Assembly: GCA_050289385.1 (NCBI GenBank)
Contig: JBNKFQ010000256.1
Coordinates: 1 to 30,717, forward strand
Reading direction: 5' to 3'
Length of the DNA: 30,717 nucleotides
Source of the DNA: JBNKFQ01 sp050289385
GTDB lineage: Bacteria; Pseudomonadota; Gammaproteobacteria; Pseudomonadales; Porticoccaceae
The position numbers and the translations under genes are program-made. Each line of letters opens with the position of its first letter. Position 1 is the stretch's first letter. Below, piece by piece: positions 23,225 to 30,441 of this stretch. Under the pieces are notes generated by a model, which searched no databases, had not been told where the DNA came from, and saw nothing but the letters and a program-made list of their open reading frames with translations.

Positions 23225-24406
23225 ATGACTGCAGTCGATCGTTGGTTATTGCCCGACGGCATCGAAGAAGTTCTTCCCACTCAGGCGCACGAAGTGGAAC
23301 GCTTGCGTCGACGCATACTCGATCTGTATCACAGTTGGGGATATGACGTGGTTATTCCACCGTTGGTGGAATTCACCGACTCGCTGCTGAGTGGTGCCAG
23401 TGCTGACCTGGATCTAATGACCTTCAAGCTCACCGACCAGATTAGTGGTCGGCAGATGGGGGTGCGTGCCGATATCACGCCCCAAACGGCGCGCATGGAT
23501 GCACACAGTTTACCGCGCAACGGCCCCAGCCGGTTTTGCTATGCCGGCAGTGTTCTCTATACCCGGCCACGCAGTGCGCTGGAGACTCGCAGCCCCATTC
23601 AGGTCGGCGTGGAACTGTACGGCGAGTCAGGTCTTAACGCAGATATTGAAATTATCAGCTTAATGGCGACAACACTAAAGCTCGCGGGTATGGAAAATGC
23701 CCATCTTGACCTCGGTCACGCCGCGGTTTACCAGAGTCTGGTGGACATGGCAGGCCTGGGCCCAGAAGCAGAGCAAGAGTTGTTTGAGCTGTTGCAGCGC
23801 AAGGCGGCGACAGAACTGGACGTCTGGTTGAATGCCAACATTCAGGATACCACTGTGGCCACCATGCTGAGGCAATTTCCTGATTTGGCTGGTGATGCCA
23901 CCATACTGCAACAAGCTCGGAAAGTACTTGCCGCCGCTCCCGAGTCAGTGGGTAATGCGCTCGATCAGATTGAGAAGGTGGTTTCTGTTATACAGCAGCG
24001 TGCCCCTGAACTTGAGCTTTATATTGATCTCAGTGAATTAAGAGGCAGTCGTTATTACACCGGTATTGTTTTTGCAGCATTCACACCTGGTCACGGTCGA
24101 GCAATTGGTAACGGTGGTCGTTATGACCACATTGGCGAGGCTTTTGGCCGCTCACGCCCGGCCACAGGCTTTTCGCTCGATATGAAAATGCTGGCGCAGC
24201 TTGGCGCGGGTAACGGCTATCGGGCAGAAGGCATTTTTGCGCCAGCCAGTGATGATGCCAGCCAATGGCAAGAGGTACAGCGACTTCGCGCAGAAGGTGA
24301 GCGAGTGGTATGTGGTTTTCCGGGGCAGGAACCGGATTTTGACGAACTCGGTTGCGACCGGCGTTTGGCGTGTGCAGACGGTGAGTATGTGGTGGAAGTT
24401 GTCTGA
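23225..24406 (+). CDS. hisZ: ATP phosphoribosyltransferase regulatory subunit
   Basis: HisZ is a paralogue of histidyl-tRNA synthetase that lacks the anticodon-binding domain and pairs with the short form of HisG in the first step of histidine synthesis. The 393-residue protein starts with MTAVDRWLLPDGIEEVLPTQ and shows the HisRS-like motif 2 region (MGVRADITPQTARM, about 79-92) and the later GSRYYTGIVFAAF and GGRYDHIGEAFG segments. hisG itself is not in the window. Its presence predicts a short HisG elsewhere in the genome. It sits between DUF2065 and purA as in Pseudomonas. A heptameric repeat element begins 6 nt after the stop. Confidence 0.95.
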   Translation: MTAVDRWLLPDGIEEVLPTQAHEVERLRRRILDLYHSWGYDVVIPPLVEFTDSLLSGASADLDLMTFKLTDQISGRQMGVRADITPQTARMDAHSLPRNGPSRFCYAGSVLYTRPRSALETRSPIQVGVELYGESGLNADIEIISLMATTLKLAGMENAHLDLGHAAVYQSLVDMAGLGPEAEQELFELLQRKAATELDVWLNANIQDTTVATMLRQFPDLAGDATILQQARKVLAAAPESVGNALDQIEKVVSVIQQRAPELELYIDLSELRGSRYYTGIVFAAFTPGHGRAIGNGGRYDHIGEAFGRSRPATGFSLDMKMLAQLGAGNGYRAEGIFAPASDDASQWQEVQRLRAEGERVVCGFPGQEPDFDELGCDRRLACADGEYVVEVV

Positions 24407-24412
24407 TTTTTG

Positions 24413-24521
24413 AGTCGGAAGTCGGAAGTCGGAAGTCGATAGTAACAGATTCGCACCATTGCTCCGCCCGGTGTGTTTCTTTGCTTCCGACTTCCGACTT
24501 CCGACTTCCGACTTCCAACTT
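24413..24521. repeat. Inverted tandem-heptamer element, hisZ/purA gap (element 5)
   Basis: The left arm is 3.7 copies of AGTCGGA (24413-24438). The right arm is four copies of CTTCCGA, then CTTCCAA and CTT (24484-24521). The arms are complementary and enclose a 45-bp core (24439-24483). The element begins 6 nt after the hisZ stop and ends 17 nt before the purA ATG. Read on the minus strand, its outermost unit (AAGTTGGAAG) matches the GAAGTTG arm of the orn/queG element, and its core (24447-24471) resembles 10987-11016. Confidence 0.92.
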
Positions 24522-24538
24522 GAGAGCAGAGAAAGGTA

Positions 24539-25831
24539 ATGGGCAAGAACGTAGTAGTGCTGGGTACCCAATGGGGTGACGAAGGCAAGGGCAAGATCGT
24601 TGATTTGTTAACAGATCAGGCCGCGCTGGTGGCGCGATTTCAAGGTGGTCATAACGCCGGTCACACCCTGGTTATTGAAGGTAAAAAGACAGCCTTGCAC
24701 CTGATTCCGTCGGGTATTTTGCGCAGTGACGTTATTTGTCTGATTGGCAACGGTGTGGTACTGGCGCCCGATGCCTTGATCAGGGAAATGGCCATGCTTG
24801 AAGAGCAGGGTGTGCCGGTACGCGAACGCCTGAAAATTTCGCCCTCCTGTCCGCTGATTCTGCCTTATCATGTCGCACTCGATCAGGCGCGTGAAAAGGC
24901 CCGGGGTGACAGTAAAATCGGCACTACCGGTCGCGGCATTGGCCCTGCCTACGAAGACAAGGTTGCCCGTCGAGGCCTGCGTTTGGGTGACCTGATGAAC
25001 GGCGAGCGTTTTGCCACCAAGCTGAAAGAGGTGATGGAATACCACAACTTTTCGCTCACCAGTTACTATGGTGCGGAGGCCGTTGATTATGATCAGGTGC
25101 TTGCCGATGCATTGGTCTGGGGCGAAGAGTTGCGGCCGCTGGTAGCGAATGTTACCGATATGCTCCACACTGCACGCGAAGCGGGTCAAAATATTTTGTT
25201 TGAAGGTGCGCAAGGGTCCCTGCTCGACATTGATCATGGCACCTATCCCTATGTCACCTCCTCCAACACGACCGCAGGCGGTACGGCTACCGGGTCCGGT
25301 TTCGGTCCTTTGTATCTCGACTATGTTCTGGGTATTACCAAAGCCTACACCACTCGCGTCGGTTCCGGTCCTTTCCCTACCGAGCTGGGCTGCGATGTTG
25401 GTCAGCACCTGGGTGAAAAAGGTCATGAGTTTGGCACAACCACTGGTCGTCAGAGACGCTGTGGCTGGTTTGATGCGGTTGCCGTGAAACACGCCATTCG
25501 AATCAACAGTATTTCCGGATTATGTCTGACCAAACTGGATGTGCTCGATGGACTTGAAACAGTAAAAATATGTGTGGGGTATAAAGACGCGGCAGGTAAC
25601 AATCTGACCACCCCCAGCGATGCCGATGACTGGGTGCAAATACAACCGGCGTACGAAGAGATGCCGGGCTGGAGTGATAGCACCGTCGGCGTACAAACAC
25701 TGGACGGATTACCGGAAAATGCGCGGGCTTATATTCGTCGTCTGGAAGAACTGGTGGGTGCGCCTATCGATATTGTTTCTACCGGTCCGGATCGTGTAGA
25801 AACTATTTTGTTGCGTCATCCGTTTGAATAA
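24539..25831 (+). CDS. purA: Adenylosuccinate synthetase
   Basis: PurA joins IMP and aspartate using GTP in AMP synthesis. The 430-residue product has the N-terminal GTP-binding loop GTQWGDEGKGKIVD (about 9-22), GGHNAGHTLV (about 37-46), GTTGRGIGPAYEDK (about 129-142), EGAQGSLLDIDHGTYPYVTSSN (about 221-242) and the GTTTGRQRRCGW segment near 300. The ATG at 24539 has AGAAAGG just upstream. All expected motifs are present and the length is normal. The stop is 40 nt before the likely start of the acetyltransferase. Confidence 0.98.
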   Translation: MGKNVVVLGTQWGDEGKGKIVDLLTDQAALVARFQGGHNAGHTLVIEGKKTALHLIPSGILRSDVICLIGNGVVLAPDALIREMAMLEEQGVPVRERLKISPSCPLILPYHVALDQAREKARGDSKIGTTGRGIGPAYEDKVARRGLRLGDLMNGERFATKLKEVMEYHNFSLTSYYGAEAVDYDQVLADALVWGEELRPLVANVTDMLHTAREAGQNILFEGAQGSLLDIDHGTYPYVTSSNTTAGGTATGSGFGPLYLDYVLGITKAYTTRVGSGPFPTELGCDVGQHLGEKGHEFGTTTGRQRRCGWFDAVAVKHAIRINSISGLCLTKLDVLDGLETVKICVGYKDAAGNNLTTPSDADDWVQIQPAYEEMPGWSDSTVGVQTLDGLPENARAYIRRLEELVGAPIDIVSTGPDRVETILLRHPFE

Positions 25832-25871
25832 AAACGTTTTGCGTGTGAGCGTACACAACCTGGAACAGGTA

Positions 25872-26330
25872 ATGGTCTGGCGAATCAAACCTTTTTATGA
25901 GCTGACCAATGACGAGCTTTACGGCTTGTTAAAATTGCGTATTGATGTATTTGTTGTTGAACAAAAATGTTATTACGCCGATTTGGATGAGCTGGATCGT
26001 CACCCGAAGGCACAACATCTTTTTCTCGAAGATGAAAACAGGATAATTGCTTATCTGCGCGCCTTGCCTCCGAATCTGGTTTATCCCGGTTGCGCCGCGA
26101 TTGGTCGTGTGGCAACCAGTTCTCAAAATCGAAATACCGGTCTGGGTAAAGAGCTGCTACAGCGCGGTATTGAATTGTGTGACCAGCAATGGCCAGATGT
26201 GCCGATTAAAATAGCTGCCCAGGAATATTTAAAAAATTATTACGCCCGACAGGGTTTTGTGCCGATATCGGATAGCTATATGGAAGACGGCATTCCCCAC
26301 ATCGATATGTTGCGCGATGTCAAAACGTGA
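25872..26330 (+). CDS. elaA: GNAT family acetyltransferase, ElaA-like
   Basis: The 152-residue protein has the ElaA pattern: WRIKPFYELTNDELYGLLKLRIDVFVVEQ at the N-terminus, GCAAIGRVATSSQNRNTGLGKELL (acetyl-CoA loop, Q/RxxGxG form QNRNTGLG) in the middle, and FVPISDSYMEDGIPHIDM at the end. The substrate of ElaA is unknown. An open frame reaches a TTG at 25824 inside purA, but the ATG at 25872 with GGAACAGG upstream gives the normal family length (about 153). It may be cotranscribed with purA. Confidence 0.9.
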   Translation: MVWRIKPFYELTNDELYGLLKLRIDVFVVEQKCYYADLDELDRHPKAQHLFLEDENRIIAYLRALPPNLVYPGCAAIGRVATSSQNRNTGLGKELLQRGIELCDQQWPDVPIKIAAQEYLKNYYARQGFVPISDSYMEDGIPHIDMLRDVKT

Positions 26331-26400
26331 AAATTATTTCACATAAAAACCGGTATTGTGTGTTAATACGTTCTGATAAATTTATTGGCGGAAGAACCGC

Positions 26401-27111
26401 ATGGACTTGTTCTGGTGCAGTTTTCTGGTGTTGCTCGGTGCGATAATCCAAACCGTGTTTGGCTTTGGTATGGCCATCGTGGCGGCACCACTGCTGATTA
26501 TGATTGAACCCAGACTGGTGCCCGGGCCGCTTGTATTTGCTGCGATGGTGCAATGTATTTTGATGGCCCATCAAAACCGCCGCGACTTGGACCCCGCAGG
26601 CTTAACCAGTGCATTTATTGGTCGCATTCCCGGCTCGATAGCAGGCGCTTTTATTCTTACCCTCGTTTCCACACCGATACTTTCTATCGGTGTTGGAGTT
26701 GTTGTATTAATCGCAGTGGCATTTAGCTTGGGACGATTCAAAATTCTGCCGACACCGGTTTCTATGTTCTGGGCCAGTATGGTGTCGGGGTTTCTTGGTA
26801 GTGCTACCTCTATTGGCGGGCCGCCGATGGCGTTGCTGATGCAACATGAACAGGCCGGAAAAATTCGAGCTAACCTGGCGGGGTATTTTATCTATGGCTG
26901 TGTGATTACGTTAATATCACTGTATATTATTGGCCGTTTTGGCATGGAAGAGTTGATGTTGTCTCTTTGGCTTGTACCTGGTGCGGTGCTGGGTTTTGTT
27001 GTTTGTCGATGGTTGCCATTCTATCGTTTGGGCGATAACTTGCGCCCGGCCATTCTGGGTATTTGTGTGGTTTCTGCGCTGTTTGCCATTGTGCGTGGCG
27101 GATTGATGTGA
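26401..27111 (+). CDS. TauE/SafE-type membrane permease
   Basis: The 236-residue hydrophobic protein has about seven predicted membrane helices and the two half-repeats of the TauE/SafE (sulfite exporter, DUF81) family: GAIIQTVFGFGMAIVAAPLL (about 13-32) and, in the second half, MVSGFLGSATSIGGPPMALL (about 130-149). Family members export organosulfur or sulfite-like anions; the substrate here is not known, although cysDN for sulfate activation lie convergently next to it. The ATG has GGCGGAAG upstream. The end is followed by an inverted repeat that can act as a terminator. Confidence 0.85.
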   Translation: MDLFWCSFLVLLGAIIQTVFGFGMAIVAAPLLIMIEPRLVPGPLVFAAMVQCILMAHQNRRDLDPAGLTSAFIGRIPGSIAGAFILTLVSTPILSIGVGVVVLIAVAFSLGRFKILPTPVSMFWASMVSGFLGSATSIGGPPMALLMQHEQAGKIRANLAGYFIYGCVITLISLYIIGRFGMEELMLSLWLVPGAVLGFVVCRWLPFYRLGDNLRPAILGICVVSALFAIVRGGLM

Positions 27112-27128
27112 AATGGCAAAACAGCTTG

Positions 27129-27166
27129 GGGTGGATTAGCCCAAAGGGCGCAACCCACCATTTTTT
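27129..27166 (+). terminator. Repeat-derived terminator after the TauE/SafE gene
   Basis: The left GGTGGATTA unit folds into a hairpin (GGTGG with CCACC, GCCC with GGGC around an AAA loop) and is followed by ATTTTTT at 27160-27166. It begins 17 nt after the permease stop, so the repeat seems to have been adopted as a terminator. Confidence 0.6.
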
Positions 27167-27223
27167 ACCTTAATCCTTCAATACGACCATTTGGTGGATT
27201 AAGCCCTTTGGGCTAATCCACCC
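27129..27223. repeat. Paired inverted repeat units based on GGTGGATTA
   Basis: Two related units, 27129-27159 and 27193-27223, face each other. The outer 21 bp of each (27129-27149 and 27203-27223) are perfectly complementary, and each unit is also a near-palindrome by itself (GGTGGATTA ... TAATCCACC). Such GGTGGATTA/TAATCCACC units are familiar as dispersed repeats in several bacterial genomes. The right unit contains the CysN stop codon (27199-27201) and encodes its last eight residues. Confidence 0.9.
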
Positions 27224-28926
27224 TGCATCAGAATTTTTACAACATCATCCGCACTGTCTTCTCGGGAAATATTGTAAAAAATGTCGTCGCCAACAATATC
27301 ACGGGCATTTTGTTGCGTGTCATTCGATATCGGTGGAAGGTCTACTATAACAGTCAGCCCTGCACCGACCATCAGTTTTACGACTTCCGCAATACGGCGA
27401 ACACGCTCACCAGTATCGCTAACATCCTGACAAAGTTCAGTCGTATTGTCATGGTTCAGTTGGCAGATTTGAAAACCTTGCTGGCCAAGCGATTGCTCAA
27501 GTGTATTTCCCGACAGAGCCTGCGGACCACCTTCACCGGTAAGCCACAGACATTTGCCTGCCCGATTCGCAATGTTATACGTATTGCCTTCGCGGACTCC
27601 CAACTCGTTGGCCGTGCGTGCGATCATGCCGGCACCCACTGTCACATTGGTCAGGCGGTCGATCACAATAAAACTTCCAGTAGCACGATTGTTGGTATAC
27701 AAATCGTGCACCACACCTTGAGTTAATTCGATGCGACATATGCCAATGCCATTCAGTGCCAACTGATCGGTGTTGGAGTGTTCCAGAGTGTTTACATCCA
27801 CCTGGGATTCGATGTCCGTTACCACACCACTGGCATAGGTCATACCGAGTTTAAAATCGTACAGCTTGCCCGGAGTCAGCGCATTGTCGTGCATCCACAC
27901 CACGTGGGCGGCAAATTCGTTACCGGTGGTTACGGTTTCGTTTGCACTCGTCAGCACATCGCCGCGGGAAATATCAATTTCGTCCGTCAGCGTTACTGTA
28001 ATTGCTTGCCCGGGAAATGCGGCATCAACAGATTGATCGCCAACCAGAACGGAGCTTACCGTACTGGTTTTGCCCGACGGCAACACCTTGATGACCTGAC
28101 CGGTTCTGACGATGCCAGAAGCCAATGTGCCACAGTAGCCACGGAAGTCCAGATGTGGCCGGTTAACATATTGCACAGGCAGGCGCAGGTCATTGGTATT
28201 CGCGTCTTTGGAAACTTCTACCGATTCCAGAATGGATATCAAGCTGTCACCCTTATACCAGCTCATGGCATCGCCATGGGATACCACGTTATCACCAGTG
28301 AGTGCAGAAATGGGTACAAAGTGCAGATCCAGTGGTTGCGCACCCTGTGCCAACAGCCTGTCGGCAAACTCCCTGTATTCGGTTTCAATGCGATTGAATA
28401 CCGACTGGTCGTAGTTCACCAGATCCATTTTATTTACCGCGACGATAAAGTGTTTAATGCCGAGCAGAGAGCAGATATAGCTGTGCCGCCGGGTTTGCAC
28501 CTGAATGCCATAGCGAGCGTCGATCAGCAAAATTGCCAAGTGTGCAGAAGAGGCACCAGTAGCCATGTTGCGAGTGTACTGCTCATGTCCGGGAGTATCG
28601 GCGATGATAAATTTGCGTTTATCGGTAGAAAAATAACGATAAGCGACATCAATCGTAATGCCTTGTTCGCGCTCGGACTGCAATCCGTCCACCAGCAGTG
28701 CCAGATCTGCCTGGGTTCCTGTTGTACCGACGCTTTTGCTGTCTTTTTCGATAGCGGCCAGTTGATCTTCGTAAATCATTTTGGAGTCGTGCAGCAGACG
28801 CCCGATCAATGTGGACTTGCCGTCGTCGACACTGCCACACGTAATAAAGCGCAGAATGTCCTTCTGTTCGTGTAGCGTCAGATATTCGTCGATATTGTTT
28901 GCGATCAGTTCAGACTGGTGGCTCAT
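27199..28926 (-). CDS. cysN: Sulfate adenylyltransferase large subunit CysN with a degenerate CysC-like tail
   Basis: CysN is the GTPase subunit of ATP sulfurylase. The 575 residues comprise a GTPase domain (1 to about 240: GSVDDGKST 31-39, DTPGHEQY 110-117, NKMD 165-168) and two beta-barrel domains (to about 450), which is where E. coli CysN ends. Residues about 455-575 resemble APS kinase (GKCLWLTG at about 457-464, RVRRIAEVVKLMVGAGLTVIV at about 508-528), but the P-loop position reads GEGGPQALSGNT, without GxxGxGK(S/T), and the domain is about 60-80 residues short. It is probably an inactive remnant of a CysNC fusion. The last eight residues (QGGLAQRA) come from a dispersed repeat. The gene overlaps cysD by one base. 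Confidence 0.94.
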   Translation of the reverse strand: MSHQSELIANNIDEYLTLHEQKDILRFITCGSVDDGKSTLIGRLLHDSKMIYEDQLAAIEKDSKSVGTTGTQADLALLVDGLQSEREQGITIDVAYRYFSTDKRKFIIADTPGHEQYTRNMATGASSAHLAILLIDARYGIQVQTRRHSYICSLLGIKHFIVAVNKMDLVNYDQSVFNRIETEYREFADRLLAQGAQPLDLHFVPISALTGDNVVSHGDAMSWYKGDSLISILESVEVSKDANTNDLRLPVQYVNRPHLDFRGYCGTLASGIVRTGQVIKVLPSGKTSTVSSVLVGDQSVDAAFPGQAITVTLTDEIDISRGDVLTSANETVTTGNEFAAHVVWMHDNALTPGKLYDFKLGMTYASGVVTDIESQVDVNTLEHSNTDQLALNGIGICRIELTQGVVHDLYTNNRATGSFIVIDRLTNVTVGAGMIARTANELGVREGNTYNIANRAGKCLWLTGEGGPQALSGNTLEQSLGQQGFQICQLNHDNTTELCQDVSDTGERVRRIAEVVKLMVGAGLTVIVDLPPISNDTQQNARDIVGDDIFYNISREDSADDVVKILMQGGLAQRA

Positions 28927-29849
28927 CAGAAATACCCTTCGCGTTTTTTCTTTTCCATGGAACCTGCCTGGTCGTGGTCAATGGCACGGCCTGAACGTTC
29001 TGATGTGCGCGTCAGTAGCATTTCCTGAATAATCTCTGGCAAGGTTGCCGCGCTTGATTCCACAGCGCCGGTCAGTGGATAACAGCCCAGCGTGCGGAAA
29101 CGTACCGACTTTTCCTGCAGGTGTTCGCCCTCTTCGAGTACCAGGCGGTCGTCGTCTTTCATAACTAACATGCCATCGCGCTCCACCACAGGGCGTTTGG
29201 CAGAGAAATAGAGCGGCACAATGGGAATTTGCTCCAGATGAATGTACTGCCAGATATCCAGTTCCGTCCAGTTGGACAAGGGGAATACACGTATGGACTC
29301 GCCCTTGTGATGGCGACCGTTATACAGATTCCATAATTCCGGGCGCTGGTTTTTCGGGTCCCAACGATGGTTTTTGTCGCGGAACGAATATATGCGCTCT
29401 TTGGCCCGGGATTTCTCTTCGTCCCGCCGTGCACCACCAAAGGCTGCATCAAACTTGTATTTACTGAGCGCTTGCTTGAGTGCGTCAGTTTTCATGATGT
29501 CTGTGTATTTGGCACCGTGATCAAACGGGTTGATACCGGCTTCGGCACCTTCCCCGTTGGTGTGCACCAGCAACTCCATACCCGCCTCTTTGGCAGCGCG
29601 GTCGCGAAATTCAATCATCTCGCGAAACTTCCAGGTGGTATCCACATGCAGAAGCGGGAAGGGTGGCGTGCCCGGATAGAACGCCTTGCGAGCGAGGTGC
29701 AGCATTACTGACGAATCCTTGCCAATGGAATACATCATCACGGGGTTGTCAAACTCTGCCACCACCTCGCGGATGATGTGGATAGACTCAGCCTCTAGCT
29801 GTTTCAGGTGCGTCGTGCGAGACGGCGGTGTTGGAAACTGTTCAATCAT
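28926..29849 (-). CDS. cysD: Sulfate adenylyltransferase small subunit CysD
   Basis: CysD forms adenosine 5'-phosphosulfate from ATP and sulfate, driven by GTP hydrolysis in CysN. The 307-residue protein belongs to the PP-loop ATPase family: SIGKDSSVMLHLA (about 41-53) is the ATP pyrophosphate loop. Other conserved segments are LLHVDTTWKFREMIEFRD, FGGARRDEEKSRAKERIYS (about 136-154) and NWTELDIWQYI. The C-terminus has LGCYPLTGAVES and ends in GSMEKKKREGYF, typical of the family. The start ATG at 29849 is weakly provided with a ribosome site (GGATAT). The ATG of cysN overlaps the stop by one base, so the subunits are coupled. Confidence 0.96.
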   Translation of the reverse strand: MIEQFPTPPSRTTHLKQLEAESIHIIREVVAEFDNPVMMYSIGKDSSVMLHLARKAFYPGTPPFPLLHVDTTWKFREMIEFRDRAAKEAGMELLVHTNGEGAEAGINPFDHGAKYTDIMKTDALKQALSKYKFDAAFGGARRDEEKSRAKERIYSFRDKNHRWDPKNQRPELWNLYNGRHHKGESIRVFPLSNWTELDIWQYIHLEQIPIVPLYFSAKRPVVERDGMLVMKDDDRLVLEEGEHLQEKSVRFRTLGCYPLTGAVESSAATLPEIIQEMLLTRTSERSGRAIDHDQAGSMEKKKREGYF

Positions 29850-30204
29850 TAACGATATCCGGGGTGTTTATTCGACAGAGCTACACCGACGGTTTGGTAG
29901 CCATCAGTGTGCAGGTGAGCTTTATACCAATTTCACACAATTTTCTGGAATCACTTGCGGCTATATCACAAGAATTAAAAGCTATGGGTGCCTGAAGCTC
30001 CTTGCACGCTACCCATAAAAAACCAGGATGGTCCAGCGTATTCAGGTTCTGTTGGTAATCGTGAACAAATCTTTTGCCGGACAACAAAATCCCGTGGAGT
30101 ATAGGAATTATCAAGGCCCTGTCCCAGGTATGTGCGGTTTGCGAGTGATGGTTGAAGGGGTGTGCTCTGTTGGAAATCGCCGGGGTTTGGGCACATGAAA
30201 TCTG
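29850..30204. other. Region upstream of cysD without a recognisable gene
   Basis: No open frame here resembles a known family. A 77-residue minus-strand frame at 29881-30114 has no start context or family pattern that I can defend. A 7-bp repeat, TATGGGT / ACCCATA, pairs across 29983-30017 and is followed by AAAAA, a weak possible terminator on the plus strand. The cysD promoter must lie in this region. Confidence 0.5.
29921..29929 (-). promoter_or_regulatory. Possible extended -10 element upstream of cysD
   Basis: On the minus strand TGGTATAAA reads as an extended -10 (TGnTATAAA), 72 nt before the cysD ATG. I see no good -35 hexamer. CysB normally activates such operons and would not need one, but I cannot recognise a CysB site by eye. 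Confidence 0.35.
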
Positions 30205-30369
30205 TCAATCTGCGAGAAATTCATCACTCCCGGGCTGATGGATGGCTGAAAGCCATAGGGTAGCCAGCAGGGACGTTCTGGTCCATGCCGGCAGTACTTC
30301 CAGCACCCAGGTCGACATGTCTTTGGGTGCAAATCCGGACCAGACTAATACCAGCAGGAAAATCCCCCA
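30205..30369 (-). pseudogene. Fragment of a YjdF-like (DUF2238) membrane protein
   Basis: A 54-codon open stretch, bounded by TAG at 30370-30372 and TGA at 30205-30207, reads WGIFLLVLVWSGFAPKD, then MSTWVLEVLPAW and LLATLW. This resembles the N-terminal helix and loop of DUF2238/YjdF proteins as I remember them (hydrophobic helix, WSgi.PkDr.TW.lEv.P). The similarity stops after about 40 residues, where the remaining helices should begin, and there is no start codon in frame after the TAG. The same frame upstream of the TAG holds an ATG at 30432. I judge it a decayed remnant; no database search was possible. Confidence 0.5.
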
Positions 30370-30441
30370 CTAAAGGGCTTGTACTTCAGGCCCCATAAGT
30401 TGATTAGCCAGGGTTGCGCTTATCAATGCCATGGTTATCTT

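Noticed and set aside
24608..25492. A 294-codon minus-strand frame opposite purA
   Set aside because: PurA is fully conserved on the plus strand; the antisense frame shows no motif.
27778..28875. A 365-codon plus-strand frame opposite cysN
   Set aside because: The minus-strand CysN has all GTPase motifs over this span; the opposite frame has no recognisable domain.
29881..30114. A 77-residue minus-strand frame upstream of cysD
   Set aside because: No start context, no family resemblance, and it overlaps the presumed cysD promoter region.
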